Shown here in pieces: positions 24,530 through 37,400 of a stretch of DNA of 64,000 nt. Made by a program: the position numbers and the translations under genes. The stretch's first letter is position 1. Every line of letters begins with the position of its first letter. A model generated the notes under the pieces. That model saw nothing but the letters and a program-made list of their open reading frames with translations. It was not told where the DNA came from and made no database searches. Source of the stretch: Coniella vitis (Eukaryota > Ascomycota > Sordariomycetes > Diaporthales > Schizoparmaceae). The stretch lies in assembly GCA_011317545.1 (NCBI GenBank), contig WUJK01000003.1, positions 1,984,001 to 2,048,000 on the forward strand, written 5' to 3'.

Positions 24530-25825
24530 ATGGCGATAGAGGTGGCAGACACAAAAGGGCCCGCGCCGCTGCCTTTGCTCGCCCTTCTCCAGGAACACCT
24601 GCCATATTCCTACTCTGTCCTGCGGCGTGGGCAATTCTCGCAGCTAGAGACCCAAGATGCCTTTGAGCCCCAGCACGCTCATTTCCTCTTGGCAACAGGA
24701 GACGAGCATGGGCAGGATGGTGATAGTAAAAGTCAACAAGAGCAGCTGCCAGAAACAACAGCTGCGGCGGGCGCAACATCTCCGACCAAGCACTTTGCCG
24801 CCGCCTATGTCGACCTCTCCCAACACCCCAGCACAACAATGTTCTTTTACTCCACCCTCCAAGACCACCAGGACCCAGCTTCTGCCCTTGACGACGCAGC
24901 ACTAAACCAGACCCTCGACCTCGCCGTGGCCATCTTCCAACGCGTGCGTGATATTGCCCGTGCCGCTATCGCCACAAACGCATACCCCGTCGGCCGCCCG
25001 GGGGCCGTCATGTGCGGCGGCCTGCAAGAAGCCACGTACCGACTTCTCGTCGAGCGTCGGGGGTTCACAAGTAGCTACTACAACCCGCACGACCAGTGGC
25101 TGTTTCGCATCGAGGACTTGCCTGTGTTGCCGGCTGAGCTGATGGCGCTGGAGACGCCTGATTGCGCGAGATTTGGGTTGCACTGGGCCCCAATCAAGAG
25201 GGAGGATGTGCCGCTTATTGCGTCGCGGACAAAGATCCCAAAAGTAGCAGATCACTTGATGAGTGAACCGAGTGTTGGGGTGAGGGATCGCGAGGGGGCG
25301 CTGGTGGCGTGGGCGTTTATGGGCGTGGCGGGAACGTTGAGTACGTTGCATGTCGAGGTGAGTTATTGTGTTATTGCTTGCTTGCGCGATAGAGAGGCAG
25401 AGGCTACTTGTTTTGAGGGGAATGGATCGGTACACGATGACTGAGATGAAGCTGACGATGGACAGGAGCCGTACCGGGGAAAGGGTATCGCCAAGGCTAT
25501 TGCGACGAAGGTATTGCAGGAGCATACATTTGGCGATGACTCTTGGGGTGAGTATCCGTCGGCCTTGTCTGCTTTCACCGTGTTTACTGGGTGCGTTAGC
25601 CGACGAGAATGCTAACATTCGTCCTTGGACAGGCTCTGCTGATGTTCATATTGACAATGTTCAGAGCCAAGGAGTATGCAAGAGCCTTGGTGGCTGGAGG
25701 GGGTTGCGTGTCTGTTGGTGAGTTGAACAGATCTGCTTGCTTTGTTGAAATCTGGTCATCCAACTGACCGTTGACGCAACAGGACGGCAATCAATTATGA
25801 CAGTATACCCGAGACTCAACCATAG
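24530..25825 (+). CDS. FR47-like GNAT acetyltransferase domain protein
   Basis: Predicted acyl-CoA-dependent N-acyl/acetyltransferase, related to the glycine N-acyltransferase/FR47 group; substrate unknown. Exons 24530-25357, 25466-25547, 25633-25717 and 25783-25825 give about 345 residues, and all three introns are GT-AG. The N-terminal 270 residues form the substrate half. The GNAT core begins with an AWAFMGVAGTLSTLHVE strand and continues after the first intron as EPYRGKGIAKAIATKVL, the canonical acetyl-CoA loop (R-G-K-G). The last exons encode NVQSQGVCKSLGGW and a short tail. A Gln/Ser-rich insert sits at about 65-90. It converges with uroporphyrinogen decarboxylase, 208 bases apart. Confidence 0.85.
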
Positions 25826-26033
25826 CACAACTCGTGGTTGTCCAACATCAGTAGATCCAGCACACTATCTTCACTTAGACCGCTTCGCCTGTCTCACACC
25901 GACCTTGAAGCGCGGACTGCATATCGGGGAAAGACAGAGGCAAGCACAAGAGCGTATGGCACGCTGACTGCAACCTGTATGTACAATCTTTAGACTTTTA
26001 TGTACAATATGCAGTAGTCATACTTGAGAACAA

Positions 26034-27394
26034 CTAAGCACCCAGCGTCTGGCGGTGTATTTCTTGCAAAAAGAACCTCAAGTCATCTGGGTTGACAAAC
26101 GGCGTGATGCCGTGGCCCAGGTTAACAATCCAACCCTTCTTCTTCTCAGCCCATCCAAAGCCCTTGACCATGTTCTCGACAACCTTTGTGATGGACTCGT
26201 GCGAGCCATACAAGACGCCTGGGTCAGCATTGCCTTGCAGAACAGTATCCCTGTCGCCGCGCACTTTGGACGCTTCAGCCGGGTCATATAGCCAGTCCAG
26301 ACCGACAATGTTGTAGTCCGAGTCACACATGGCATCGAGAGCATACCAGGCGCCCTTGGGGAAGACAACCATGGGCACCGGCTCGAGCTGCATCGACTTG
26401 AGCTTCTTGGGCAAGTTCTCGGCGATGTATCGCAGATATGGCTCAGAAAACTCCTTGAACGAAGCGGGAGATAGCTCGCCAGCCCATGAGTCGAAGACTT
26501 GGACAATCTACTGTAGGTTAGTTATGGAGCTCAAGACGCGCACACGTACATTATTTTGGCAGCCATGGCAGTGAAATGGACAAGGGCACATACCTGAGCG
26601 CCCGCCTCGACCTGCAAAGCAAGGTAATCTACGCAAAGCTCCGCAATCTTTTGTAGTAGAGCCTTGGCCTGCTCAGGGTACTTGTACACCCACGTCTTGC
26701 TGTGAACAAACAGCTTTGTGCCGCCGCCTTCGACCATGTAACACAGCAACGTCCAGGGCGCGCCACAGAACCCAAACAGAGGAACCCGTCCCTGGAGCTT
26801 CTTGCGTGTCAGAGTAATGGCCTTGTACACATAGTCGAGTTCCTTGGCGACATCGACATCACGCTCCATGATCTCCTTGTACTGCTTGTCCTCAGGCGTC
26901 TTGAGGGGGTCCGGGAAATGCGGGCCCTTCTTGTCGACCATTTCCACCGTCATGCCCATTGCCTGCGGTATGACCAGGATGTCCGAGAAAATGATGGCGG
27001 CATCAAGAAGGCCTGCGAAGCGTTCAATGGGCTGCAAAGTCAGCGTCGAAGCGACTTCAGGGTCGCGGCAGCACTCGAAGAAATCGCGGTTGCCCTTGGC
27101 CTGGTGGTATTCCGGGAGATAGCGACCGGCTGATTTGGTGTAATTGATTTATAGAGATCAGCCAGCGAGCGGTCAGTTGGGAGCAGGGGCGGGCTCAGCA
27201 GCTCGCCGAGATCGTGTATTCAAAAAAATGTACCTTGGCGCATCACCCAGATGGGCGGCCGTTCAACTTTCTGGCCTGGAGTTTTGGCTGTCAGCATACA
27301 CAGTATAGGTGATGATGTGAGCCATGACAGGTGTGAATTTACCCCATGCTGCTCTGAGGAGCAGATCATTCTGCAAAGGCTCAAATTGACCCAT
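26034..27394 (-). CDS. HEM12: Uroporphyrinogen decarboxylase
   Basis: Removes four carboxyls from uroporphyrinogen III to give coproporphyrinogen III in haem synthesis; cytosolic. Four exons on the minus strand (27394-27343, 27275-27234, 27129-26594 and 26507-26034) give about 367 residues, matching the family exactly. Exon 1 encodes [18 protein letters not shown] and the 42-nt exon 2 encodes [13 protein letters not shown]. Splicing to [12 protein letters not shown] rebuilds the family signature whose Arg residues bind the substrate carboxylates. [13 protein letters not shown] contains the catalytic Asp, and the second signature [18 protein letters not shown] is present. The C-terminal [15 protein letters not shown] is conserved. 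The last acceptor is TAG, three bases beyond a CAG; the choice keeps [12 protein letters not shown]. It is divergent from the next gene, with 510 bases between starts. Confidence 0.96.
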
Positions 27395-27904
27395 GTTGCT
27401 ACTGTTGTGGCCTTTATTGTCGGATTGAAGGTTGCGAGGAGAACGAACCGCAACTCATCAATGAATGATGCCAAAGTTCCAGCCCACTAAGCTGCAAGGT
27501 GGGGTTACTATGTAAACATAAGTCACTGCCGTCGGCATAGGAGCATGGAATGGGCCCGTTCCTGCCGTTCAAAGACCCTGAACGCTGGGTGCCCATGGAG
27601 GGATCCAGGCGCCCAATAGCTGCTTACGTAGTGCTGATTACAGCGGGTAGTGGGGCACGCAACGCCAGACGCAACGAGGTTAGGACTTGCGGCTGCAGCT
27701 CGCGCGCATCTTTTCCAAGGGCTTCGAGTACAAGTTCCGCAACGACACACGCGTCTGGCCCCGGCCCCCTCACCAATTACGCCACGCCATACGCCCAATT
27801 TGTCGATGCCGACACAGCTGAAATATCACCACACACGGTTCTGGCTGCAGGAGGCTCCTGCTGGAAGGGTGGAATGACTTGCTCGAACCAGGCGCCTACC
27901 CTCC
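27395..27904. other. Bidirectional promoter region between HEM12 and the 906-residue gene
   Basis: 510 bases between two divergent start codons. No recognised motif; the open frames here are chance or extensions of the flanking genes. No TACATAGTA copy is present. Confidence 0.5.
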
Positions 27905-30625
27905 ATGCCTCCTCTACGACCTGCCGCAAGATGCTGCCAAGCTCTGAAAAGCCCGAAAGACGCGGCTCTTGAAGCTGTCTGGGTCACCGATGATGTTCTC
28001 AGCCGAGCCTTTCAACGCTACCTCGATGTTTCTCGATCCAAGAGTCGATCGGTCAGTTCGGCCCCCGGGCCGCTGTACCACCGCAAGCGGTTCGGCCGTC
28101 GACAGATGACGGAGCTCAATTCCTTCCAGACGATGGGGTCGCTGCCCGTATGGGCATTGCCAAATGCTCCAGACATGACGAATTGGACATGGCAACCGCC
28201 CAGAGCAGACCTTTGGGCACAAACCCCGTTACCCGCGGTCAAGCCTCTGAAGAAGGCGCCTGCATGGCATGAGGAAGCTGTCCGGGAAGCCGTCAAGCAT
28301 GTCGAACAGGAAGACGTCTCGCGTGAAGAAACAATCAAGATGGCGCTGCGGATAGACTTCAACCCACAACCTGTTCTGCCTTTTATAAAAGAGCTGAAAA
28401 GGATACACGAGGACAGCTTTACATGCGCGGACGAATATAATGCTGCTTTCATGAATATCATCTCCAGGGTTGCGACAGTAACGTCCAGAGGCAAGGTTAC
28501 GAGTACTGGTGCTGGAGAGGTCTATTTTGCCGCCCTTCAGCATTTGCAAACAGCATGTCGCAATTTCCCAGAGTTACAAAACTTATTTCTGCCCACCATG
28601 CAGAGCGCCGCCAGAGCCATAGAAGCCGCAACCGCTTTGGACCAGGAATTTCTCATAACAGCGCCCAAATTTTGGGAGAAGTGGTTGGAACTCTTGAAGG
28701 CTTCGGAAATCAATATGGGAACGACGGAAATGCTAGCCTATGTCATGAGTAAGCTGCGACCACGGCATATTCGGCGATCCAGTCAGCTACTGCTCTCCGT
28801 TTTTGAGAGATATTTCGCTCTGTGGGATAGCTGCGATGCGCACGGAGAGCCGCTACACTGGAACCAGGTTGCGATAACAGAAGCGATTCATCGGGCTTCT
28901 ATGTGGTCTGGACGTGTTGACCAGTTACTAAAGACTGTGGAATCGGACTTGGCCCGCGGCAAAACCCAACGAGCAGTCTCTCGACTGCCCGTCATCGGGC
29001 GGTGTGTCGCCAGAGTCCAACGTTTGACACAAAAAGTGGCTCAGCTGCAATCCGATGATCTGCAGCTGATTGACTCACTTGCCAAGGCTTTGAGCAAAAC
29101 CGACCCTGTTACTCACAGATATCTTCTCATGAGATTGACGGCGCTTACAGGAGAAGGCAATAAGTGGTCCAGGGCGCGCTACAACTGGATGCAGATCCTG
29201 ACACGGTTGCCCAATATACGAACGAGCAACTTCAAGCGCCTGCTGTGTCTATTTGCACACAACGGCGCTGGCGCTCTATCCTTTATGGAACTGTGCGATC
29301 TCTTGTTGGTCCATTGGACCGCCCAGCGGAAGCTGAGCAACCCAGATGAGACTCGTCGCATGTGGGACGCCATTCGAGGCAGTGACGAAGGGTCTGCGAT
29401 AGCAGCTTTGGCGCTTGCAGTCAACAAAACAAACACTCCGGGCCAAACCTGTGCCGTCTTCTGGAATCTCTGGGACGTCCTGCGAGTTCGAGGCGGGCAG
29501 AAGCGGCTCTTGCGCCAGGTGAATCTGCTGTCTTACAACCATAAGCTTAGCAGTGGATTTCTTCAGAGACTGGCGTGGACCTCGCATGAACTGCCTGTCG
29601 CTTTGCTGCTCTCGTGGATACTCATGAGACAATCACCTACCATACGCAACTCCTGGTGGCCCCCATTTTGGGACAAGTTTGCTGGTATGCAATTGAAGAA
29701 TTGGAAATATCCAACTATCGACCCTATCCTCATCGCTAGAAAGATGATTATTGTGAGAGATGAGCCATATAGAGCGACACCCGAACCTCCAGTCGACCAA
29801 GTGCCCATTCGAGACGTGGAGCGCTTCTACGATGAGCGATTGAACATTGTTGAAACCGAAAGTCCTCAACAGCAACTGATATCATATACACCATCTCAAG
29901 ATGAAGATAACTCTCAGCAGCAAGCCCAAATTCGCCAAATACAAAGAATCAAATGGAGCCTCCAGATTCTGTGCCGCGCTCAATCTATCACGGATCGACA
30001 GGCTTTACACTACGTGTCAGCTTTCACCTCTATGCTCGCAAAGAAGCAAGGACATCTTACCGCTCGAGACTTGGCGACCTTGACTTCAGTCATAATGCGG
30101 ACGCTGGACCAAGGCCAAAACGGCAGCACGCAACGCTTGAAGTGGTATCTCGGCGTCATTTACAGACACCTCGGTGCAGAAACCTGCGTCAGGCTGGGCC
30201 GTCTTTTGCAGCGCCGACGTGAAGCCAATTGGTTAGTTTGGCAAAGATATCTGCGGCGTCACATTACCCACTCCCACAACCCCTCGTGGGAGGTCGAGGA
30301 GAAGGAAGGTGAGGATGCGCAGACAGCACGGCAGCCTTTGCTGGCGCCCGCTACAAAACGCATCAGTGAAGATGATCCGCATCTGATGAAGTTGCGAACG
30401 CTATGGAGCAAGTATATCAAGTCCACGTCTCGGAGACGCGACAAGTTGGGGCGGAGACCGAAACGGTTTGCTACAAAGTCTAAGACGGCGGCCACACCAG
30501 AGCTGGACGGAGTGATGCAACCGGATCAGTTTGAGCAGCTGTTTCGCCAGCAAGAAGAGCTGCAGGAGGGATTACAGCCGAGGCCGCGTGAAGAAGGATT
30601 TGGAAGTATGGAAGCTGGAGGCTAG
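27905..30625 (+). CDS. Conserved hypothetical protein, possibly mitochondrial and alpha-helical
   Basis: Single exon of 906 residues that I do not recognise by name. The first 15 residues (MPPLRPAARCCQALK) lack acids and carry Arg/Lys, compatible with a mitochondrial targeting sequence. A GPLYHRKRFGRRQM segment at about 55-68 resembles basic stretches seen near the N-terminus of fungal mitochondrial RNA-processing or translation factors. The body is rich in Leu, Arg, Gln and Trp in helix-like arrangements, suggesting degenerate helical repeats (PPR-like) rather than an enzyme fold. No catalytic motif, transmembrane segment or signal peptide is seen. The Ala/Lys/Arg-rich C-terminus ends at EEGFGSMEAGG. 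The role in mitochondrial gene expression is inference; existence of the gene is very likely from length alone. Confidence 0.8.
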   Translation: MPPLRPAARCCQALKSPKDAALEAVWVTDDVLSRAFQRYLDVSRSKSRSVSSAPGPLYHRKRFGRRQMTELNSFQTMGSLPVWALPNAPDMTNWTWQPPRADLWAQTPLPAVKPLKKAPAWHEEAVREAVKHVEQEDVSREETIKMALRIDFNPQPVLPFIKELKRIHEDSFTCADEYNAAFMNIISRVATVTSRGKVTSTGAGEVYFAALQHLQTACRNFPELQNLFLPTMQSAARAIEAATALDQEFLITAPKFWEKWLELLKASEINMGTTEMLAYVMSKLRPRHIRRSSQLLLSVFERYFALWDSCDAHGEPLHWNQVAITEAIHRASMWSGRVDQLLKTVESDLARGKTQRAVSRLPVIGRCVARVQRLTQKVAQLQSDDLQLIDSLAKALSKTDPVTHRYLLMRLTALTGEGNKWSRARYNWMQILTRLPNIRTSNFKRLLCLFAHNGAGALSFMELCDLLLVHWTAQRKLSNPDETRRMWDAIRGSDEGSAIAALALAVNKTNTPGQTCAVFWNLWDVLRVRGGQKRLLRQVNLLSYNHKLSSGFLQRLAWTSHELPVALLLSWILMRQSPTIRNSWWPPFWDKFAGMQLKNWKYPTIDPILIARKMIIVRDEPYRATPEPPVDQVPIRDVERFYDERLNIVETESPQQQLISYTPSQDEDNSQQQAQIRQIQRIKWSLQILCRAQSITDRQALHYVSAFTSMLAKKQGHLTARDLATLTSVIMRTLDQGQNGSTQRLKWYLGVIYRHLGAETCVRLGRLLQRRREANWLVWQRYLRRHITHSHNPSWEVEEKEGEDAQTARQPLLAPATKRISEDDPHLMKLRTLWSKYIKSTSRRRDKLGRRPKRFATKSKTAATPELDGVMQPDQFEQLFRQQEELQEGLQPRPREEGFGSMEAGG

Positions 30626-31427
30626 AGGTGGCGGTACCCAATGGTAACCGTGATCTTGAAAGTGCGACATGAGCCCAAGGCAATCCGACCCTATAGAATA
30701 TAAGACTTGACCAGATAGAAAGTCAAAATATGATACCAACTTTACCAGAGATCACGTTAAAAGAATTAGTCCATTTGGCCCTCCATGACTATAATATCCA
30801 TTTGTGAGTAAACATGATTCCACAATGTTGGTGCAAGCTGTTACAACTACAAGGCAATTAAGCAGCATTATGCCATCAAAACGAGATGCAACGACAACAT
30901 ATGCTGTAGGCAGACTGACTGCTATCATTGTATCATATCATATCAACCAGGAACTCATCGAGTATGGTTGTTGATTGTTTGTCTTGTCTTTATCGTAAAT
31001 ATGATATCCAACTTTTTCACTTTATCCACTCCTTGAAATAGTGGTATCAAGTTGTCTCATTCTCAAATAACACAAGCAAAAAATCACAAAATATCTCAAG
31101 AGCACACAATGGAGCAACCAATCATCGAACACCAAAAATTGAAGACTAGAAAATCGGATATCTTTGAGCAGGAGAACAGAACACCCCCAATAGAATATGC
31201 ACGACTTGCCCCCAGAAAGAAAAGGTGGAATAGAATAGTGCTCATCTTGTCATTCGTTATGTCGGCCGTCACGGCTTGCGCCGGGTGAATATCCCTCCCT
31301 ATGCGCAAACAATGTAGAAACTTCGTATGTTCTCTTTCCCAATTGATCAAATAGTAAGCCCAAGATACGAAAAACGAGAAGAACCAATTTTAGTTTAGAA
31401 ACAAAAAAAAAAAAGTCATAAAAGTCG
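30626..31427. other. A/T-rich convergent intergenic region
   Basis: About 800 bases between the 906-residue gene and the giant minus-strand gene, containing both 3' ends. A 78-codon frame at 31052-31288 has no protein-like features. An A13 run near 31404-31416 is the only notable tract. Confidence 0.5.
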
Positions 31428-34400
31428 TTAAAAACCTCCCTCAATGTACTCTGCCGATTGCATGCTCACATTACTTTTATTAGGCGCTGTCGACGGGCTG
31501 GTACCGCGCAACACACTGACCCCGCCTGCATCAGACGAAGTCGCCCTCATGGACCGCCTACTGGCGCTCCTCGGCTTGGCAACAATGACTTGGGCGGGGC
31601 AAACAACCACCTCGTCGTCGCCCTTACCGTCGTCATCTCCCTTCTTGACGACAAGCGGGAACAGCACAGCACGCACAATGGCGCCCTCTGCTTGCAAATC
31701 GTCGTCGTCTACGCCGGCCTGCTTGGTCCCAGACCGCTCGCTCATGAGCGCCGCGTTGAAAAGGTGCGGCTCCGCCAGGTCACCGTTGGCGTCGTACTCT
31801 GGCTGCAGGGGTGGGAGCATGACGTATTCGGCGCGCTGTGTGCGCATCTGGATCGACAGGTCCACGGCTTCGCGCATAACCTTGCGCAGCTGGTTGAGAA
31901 TCTGCTCCTCCAGGTTGGATGGCGGAGGGAGGATCATGGAGAGGGTCTGGAAGACAGCCTGCACCACTGCTTCAGTGTCCTGCTCGCGTTGATCCTCAAA
32001 GGCCTCTCTTCTGGCAAGCAGTGTCAGTGTTACGGCGCGCCATTGGCGCACTGCGTGCGGGGGTCCGACCTCGAGCAAGAGCTTCTCGAGCGCCTTGAGC
32101 TTTTGTCTCTGCTCGCGGTCCATGCCAAAAAGGTAGCGAGTAAAGACAAATTCCCAGATCATGGTCATTGTCACCGACATGAAAATGTCGCGGCGGCCGA
32201 CCCGGTCGTTGAGATAACGGTCGACGTTGGATCCATCGAGAACAGCATTGTCCAGGCGGTCGATGATCTTTTCGTCGTTCAACTCGCTTGTCAAGCGGCA
32301 GGCGCGCATGTCCGAGAACTTGGAGAAGCGCAGAACCCACTGCTGCACGTGGGAGCAGAGTTGCTGACAGCGGTGGTCAAAGTAGTCGACGTCCTTGATT
32401 TGCAGGAAGTCGCTGTCTGCCGACTTTGACGCGAGAATCTGCCTCTGCATCTCACGTATCTGCTCTTTGGTTGCCTCGAGCTGTTCGCGCAGGCTTCTGA
32501 TTTCTGCGTCCTTCTCCTCCAGGGTCCTTCCGTGGACGTTATGGTGACCTCGGACATTGTCGAGTTCCTTTGTGGTCTGAGCATGCTGGGTCTCGAGGAG
32601 GCGGTACCTGCTTTCGTGCTGGACAGCAGACTGCGCAATGGCGCTATTGAGGCCCTCATTGACTTCGGTCAATCGCTGCACCTCCTTGCGCATGAACGCG
32701 AGAGATTGTTTGAGGGTCTCGATCTCATTGTTTCGCTCCGCAATGGCGCTCGTGGTGCGGTTGTTCGAGTGCTGCTCGGCTTGGTCCTTCGCCGCGTTGA
32801 GTGCACGGTTTTCTGCAATCAACTGCTCGACGCGGGACTCGAGCTCGAGGACTTGCATGCTCTGGCGGCGGCGCATGCTGTGTGGGCGGGTTGGCGAGCG
32901 CGGAGAGCCCATACGACCCTCACCGAAGCCGTCCTGTACGGAAAAAGCAAGGTCGTTGTCAGTGGAAGCGGACAAATCAAATAGCAAAGGCGTAAGCACT
33001 GCAAAGGAGTGGAGTCGGTCAAGAAAAGGCAGAAAGGCAGTTGCTTACGTAGACATCGGCCATGTCCTTGGAGCGAACACGGCCTTCATTGGCAACCGGG
33101 TTGCTGCTCTTGTTGACGGTGGAGGAGGAGGAGGAGGAAGAGGAGGAGGTGTTGTTATTTTTCGGTGGATGATGGCCACCCGCAGCCGACGACGATGGCG
33201 AGGAGGCGGTTGGCGCTGCTGCCGCTGCCGTCTTGCGCAGGTCGCTGATGGAGGACACTGAGGCTGGGACGGGGGGGGTTGGGGGTGCTGCGGCCGGGGT
33301 GGGAGATCGACTTAATGGGGCTGGGGAGCGCTGTCGGGAGGGGGCGCCAGGGCCCCCTGGGGAGCTGGCAGTGGCGCCCGCGTCGCTTTGCGAGTGCTGA
33401 CTCGATTGGCTCAGCGTCCTCAAGTCTCCACTTCTGGAGCGGCGGGAGCGCAGTGGTGGTGCTCCAATGGCCACGCCCGGGTACCGCAGCAGGCCCGGGC
33501 TCTCTGGCCGCAAGTGCAGCGGCTCAGGCGTCCTGGCCCGAGACACGCCAGTGTTGGACAGCACCCGCCGCTGTGTCGGCTGCGTTTCCTGTGTTTCCTC
33601 AGGCGATGGAGGATTGAAGTCTGTAGGATCGGGCGGAAACGTCGGCGAAATGGACCGCCGGCCAACCAGCAATGCAGCCAACGCAGCCCCCCCCGTAAGT
33701 GCTGCCGTGTCTGGACTTACGTCTGGGTATTTGCGCACACGGCCTCTGGCCTTGAGGCTCTTTAGTGGTTCTAGGGCTGCTGGCTGCTCGCGAGCGGCGA
33801 GCACATAGGGATTGTCGAGGAAAAAGTTTCGCGCATCATTGACGGAACGGGGTGATTGCTTGCCATGCTCGTCCACCTTGGAGTCGCCTTCAATGCTGGT
33901 GGGTGACAACCGCTGAGATCCAGGACTGTGCCTTGGTGATGGCGCAGGATCATCTCGCATTTGTACTCCACTATCTCTCTGCTGTGCATCAGTGAGCCGC
34001 CGCGCCCAAGATGCAAGAGGGGACTCGGCTCCCATTCCGCTGTCGCGGTTGAGTTCTGGTGATCGTCGGCCCGCCGTCAGTCTCATCATAGGCTTTTCGA
34101 ACCCAGCCTCTTCCTCCTGCGGCTCCTCCCGGACCGGAGGCAGACCTCGTGAAAGCGAGCGTGGAAGACTAGTGAACATGCCTCGTGGCTCCTCGTCTTG
34201 TGTTGCCGCGGCTGGCAGGGCAGACTCGTCGAGTCGGTGGTGCCAGCTTCCTGAATCCGACGCAGGACTCAAAGATCGAGGAGTGGCCAAGTCTTGCGAT
34301 TGGGGCTCATCAATGTCCGTAGTGGTGATGATTGGTACATCGCTGAGTAGTCTGATGTCCTCATCAGTGTCCTCGTCCGGAAGATTCACTGTTGGCAGTG

Positions 34401-37400
34401 TCTGTGTTGCGAGTCCTCCCGACACAACTTCGGAGCCGAGGTGCGCGCCTGCTCCTAAGACCACAGGCTCCAGCGAGACTTTTTCTTGTCCTGCTGCTTG
34501 TCCTGGAGTTTGAGGCGTAAATTCTTCGGTGTCTTGATCTGGCTGTGAGTTTGTGGCACTCACATTGTCGTCGCCGACCTGCGCCTGGCCGTCCGGTGCC
34601 ATTGACGTCGGTCTCGGGACTATATTCAAGTCAGATACTCAGGTCTTGCTCAGAAATGTGTGACGTGCACAAGTCGTGGAACCATTCGCGCCCAATGCTG
34701 TTGGCATCTCCATCAAGAGCTGGCACCGAATGACTGGAGACATGCTTAAACCGTCGAGGACTCGACTACCGGAACACATCATATGTGTGCATCGAGGAAC
34801 AAGGCAAAGTTCATGTTCTTACCATTACCCTTTTTAGCACCTCCAAACTTTTCGGCAAGCAAAGCAACGCTGCTCTTTTGGCTCAATTGGCTGGCTGTGG
34901 CAGAAGCGGGCTGCTCTTTGCCATCGTCAGGCGAGGATCTGGGCGACTCCCACGATCTTTCGAAAGCTATATCTCGGAAAAGGGTCAGCATCTTGCACTT
35001 CAATCTCGTCGCAGGGGCTAAGGTGCTTCTCGAGCCAACATCGGATTGCAAAGAAAAGGAGGTCCACGAGGGTCATCGGAATTTTGCTGCGCATTTAAGG
35101 CATTGTCTTTCTGTTGCGGACGCACCTGACTGTGGGGTACCCAGTGGCTTCACTTCGTTCGCGGCCATGGACTCCACGGATACACTATCGAGGCCCATGG
35201 TAAGAAGCTTTGGTGTGTGTCGGTCGTCTTCCTGGAAAATGGACGAGTGCCGATGGATGAGTCCCAGTCCCACAAGAGGTCGCTCGTCCTTGCTGCGCTC
35301 GTCTAGACTCTGGTCAAGCTCCGATCTGAAGGCAGGCTGCAACTCAACTCTGCCAGTGGGCATGTTGGGGGAAGCAGCACCAGAAGCGACTACCCTTGGC
35401 TTGAAGTACTCGTCGTCATCCCAGATATCGGGGGTGGCGGCCCGGAACTTTTTGTTATTCAACTCTGTGCCTGGAATCGCCAGTGAACTCTGACCAGCTT
35501 CAATTGTCTCTTCACCTCCAGAGTCTCCTGCTGATGCCCGTGAAGGGGCTTCGGTGATGTCACCAAATTTGTCCTTGTCCAGCTCGGGGTAGTCAACAGA
35601 CGTGATTGTGGCGTTGTCCCGGCTCTCGCCTTGCATATCTTGGTACAGAGGAAGCTCTTTTCTTTCGAGCATCGGCACTTCAGTGGCTTTGCCCTTTCCA
35701 TTCTCGTCTTTATTCAATTCTTGGTAGGAAAGGGGCGAACTCCATGTATCATCAGCTGCAACGTCAGTTGTTGGTGGGCTGTCGGCTCCTCGAGGCTCTT
35801 CATCCTGATACAATCCCGTTGATGAGTTCTCGCGCGCTTGGTCTTGGAAAGAGTCTTCAACTGTGATTCCTGTCGAGGGCACCGGCGCGTCCTCGTCTGG
35901 AGTGCTGTGCATAGCTTTGATTTGCTCCTCAGCCACTGTGGGATCTTGGTCCTCCCACGCGGACGTTGCTGCCTTCTTCTCAGCCTCTCTCTTCTCTTTC
36001 TGGGACATTTTGCGAGCCAGGGTTGGTGAATCTAGTGTGATGTGTTCTTGTGGAAGCATTGGGTCTGGGTGGAAATTGTCTTGCGGTTCCACAAATTCAG
36101 TCACCTCGCGCAGATGATCTTCTGTATCAGGCGAATTCATTTGCAAGATTTGCCGTCCATTTTGGCCAAAAGGTAAGTGGTCTGTTTCGTGATGGCCGGG
36201 TGGCATGGCAACATCGCTGTGGTGCATTGCAGGCTCGATATCCATGTCCACTTCCCCGCTGAGATCGCCCTGGCCTTCCTGAGCCTCGTAACCTTGCTGC
36301 CCAATTTCTTCTTCGAATGCTGGAGCCTCACCAGTTGGTGTAGTTGGAGTAGATCCAAAGTCGACAGACAGACTGCTGCTACCACCGCCGTGCCGCTTCT
36401 TTTGTTCGTCCTTCTTGGAATTCCTCCGAGCCACGGATGCGATAGGTTCTTGCCATTGGCTGACTCCTGCCAATGCCACAGGGATCGACGACTCTAAATA
36501 AGCTGACGGCTCTTCTTCTGGGGTGATAAAAGTCGACGCGGGCACCTCTTCAGCTGGAGTGACAAACGTCTCGTCTGCGGGAGTCGCAAGAGTTGATGTG
36601 TGGTCTTCCCAGGGGACTGGGGACTCAGGCCTCATGGCGGTTCGTTGGACGCTCAAGAAGTCGTTTTCTTTGTCGGACGACGGCCTGTCACCCACCTCCG
36701 TCGGCACAGGCGATCCGGAAGATGCGCGGTGGTGCTCGATGGGCGATTCAATTTGCTGATCCAACCCTTCAGTATCGTCAGGAACCCCAGCAGAGCCACC
36801 ATGCCATGATGAATCTGATTTGATGGACACAGCTGTGTTGTCTTGAAGTTCTGCGCCAGGATCCGACTCTGCGACTGCCTCATTGTGCTTGGTCGCTTCA
36901 AAAGCCCAAGGCTCCGATACCTCATTTGCCCATTGCTTGTCGTCAAACTGTGGATGCTGCAGGTCATCAGCAACGCTCGGCTCATTCTCCAAGTTTGGGT
37001 TTCTCTTGTTATTCTCTGCACTGGCGATTACGTCTTCGTCATCTTCGTCGTCAATGGTGGCTTGCAGCTCTGGTCCAGTGGCTGACGCGTCAGGAGCCAC
37101 CTCTTCAAGGGTAGTCGATCGGAGAGTACCTGTCGGCGAGGGTGAAGATCGGACCCATCCGGGCTCTTGACTTTCAACGGCAACAGCCTGGTCAGACGTC
37201 AAGTTGTTGTCAGCAAAGACAGGACTTTGTGGCGGTCTCGCCGCTGCTTCGATAAGAGGTGTTCCATATTCCACATTGTGTATTTCTCTGGCATCCTCGA
37301 GGGCACATGGCATATCATCGTCTCCGTCGCTTTTGATCGAGGGAGAAGGAGGCCAGCCATCGTCAGATCCTAAGCGTGAAGATTGAGGGTTTTCTTCATT

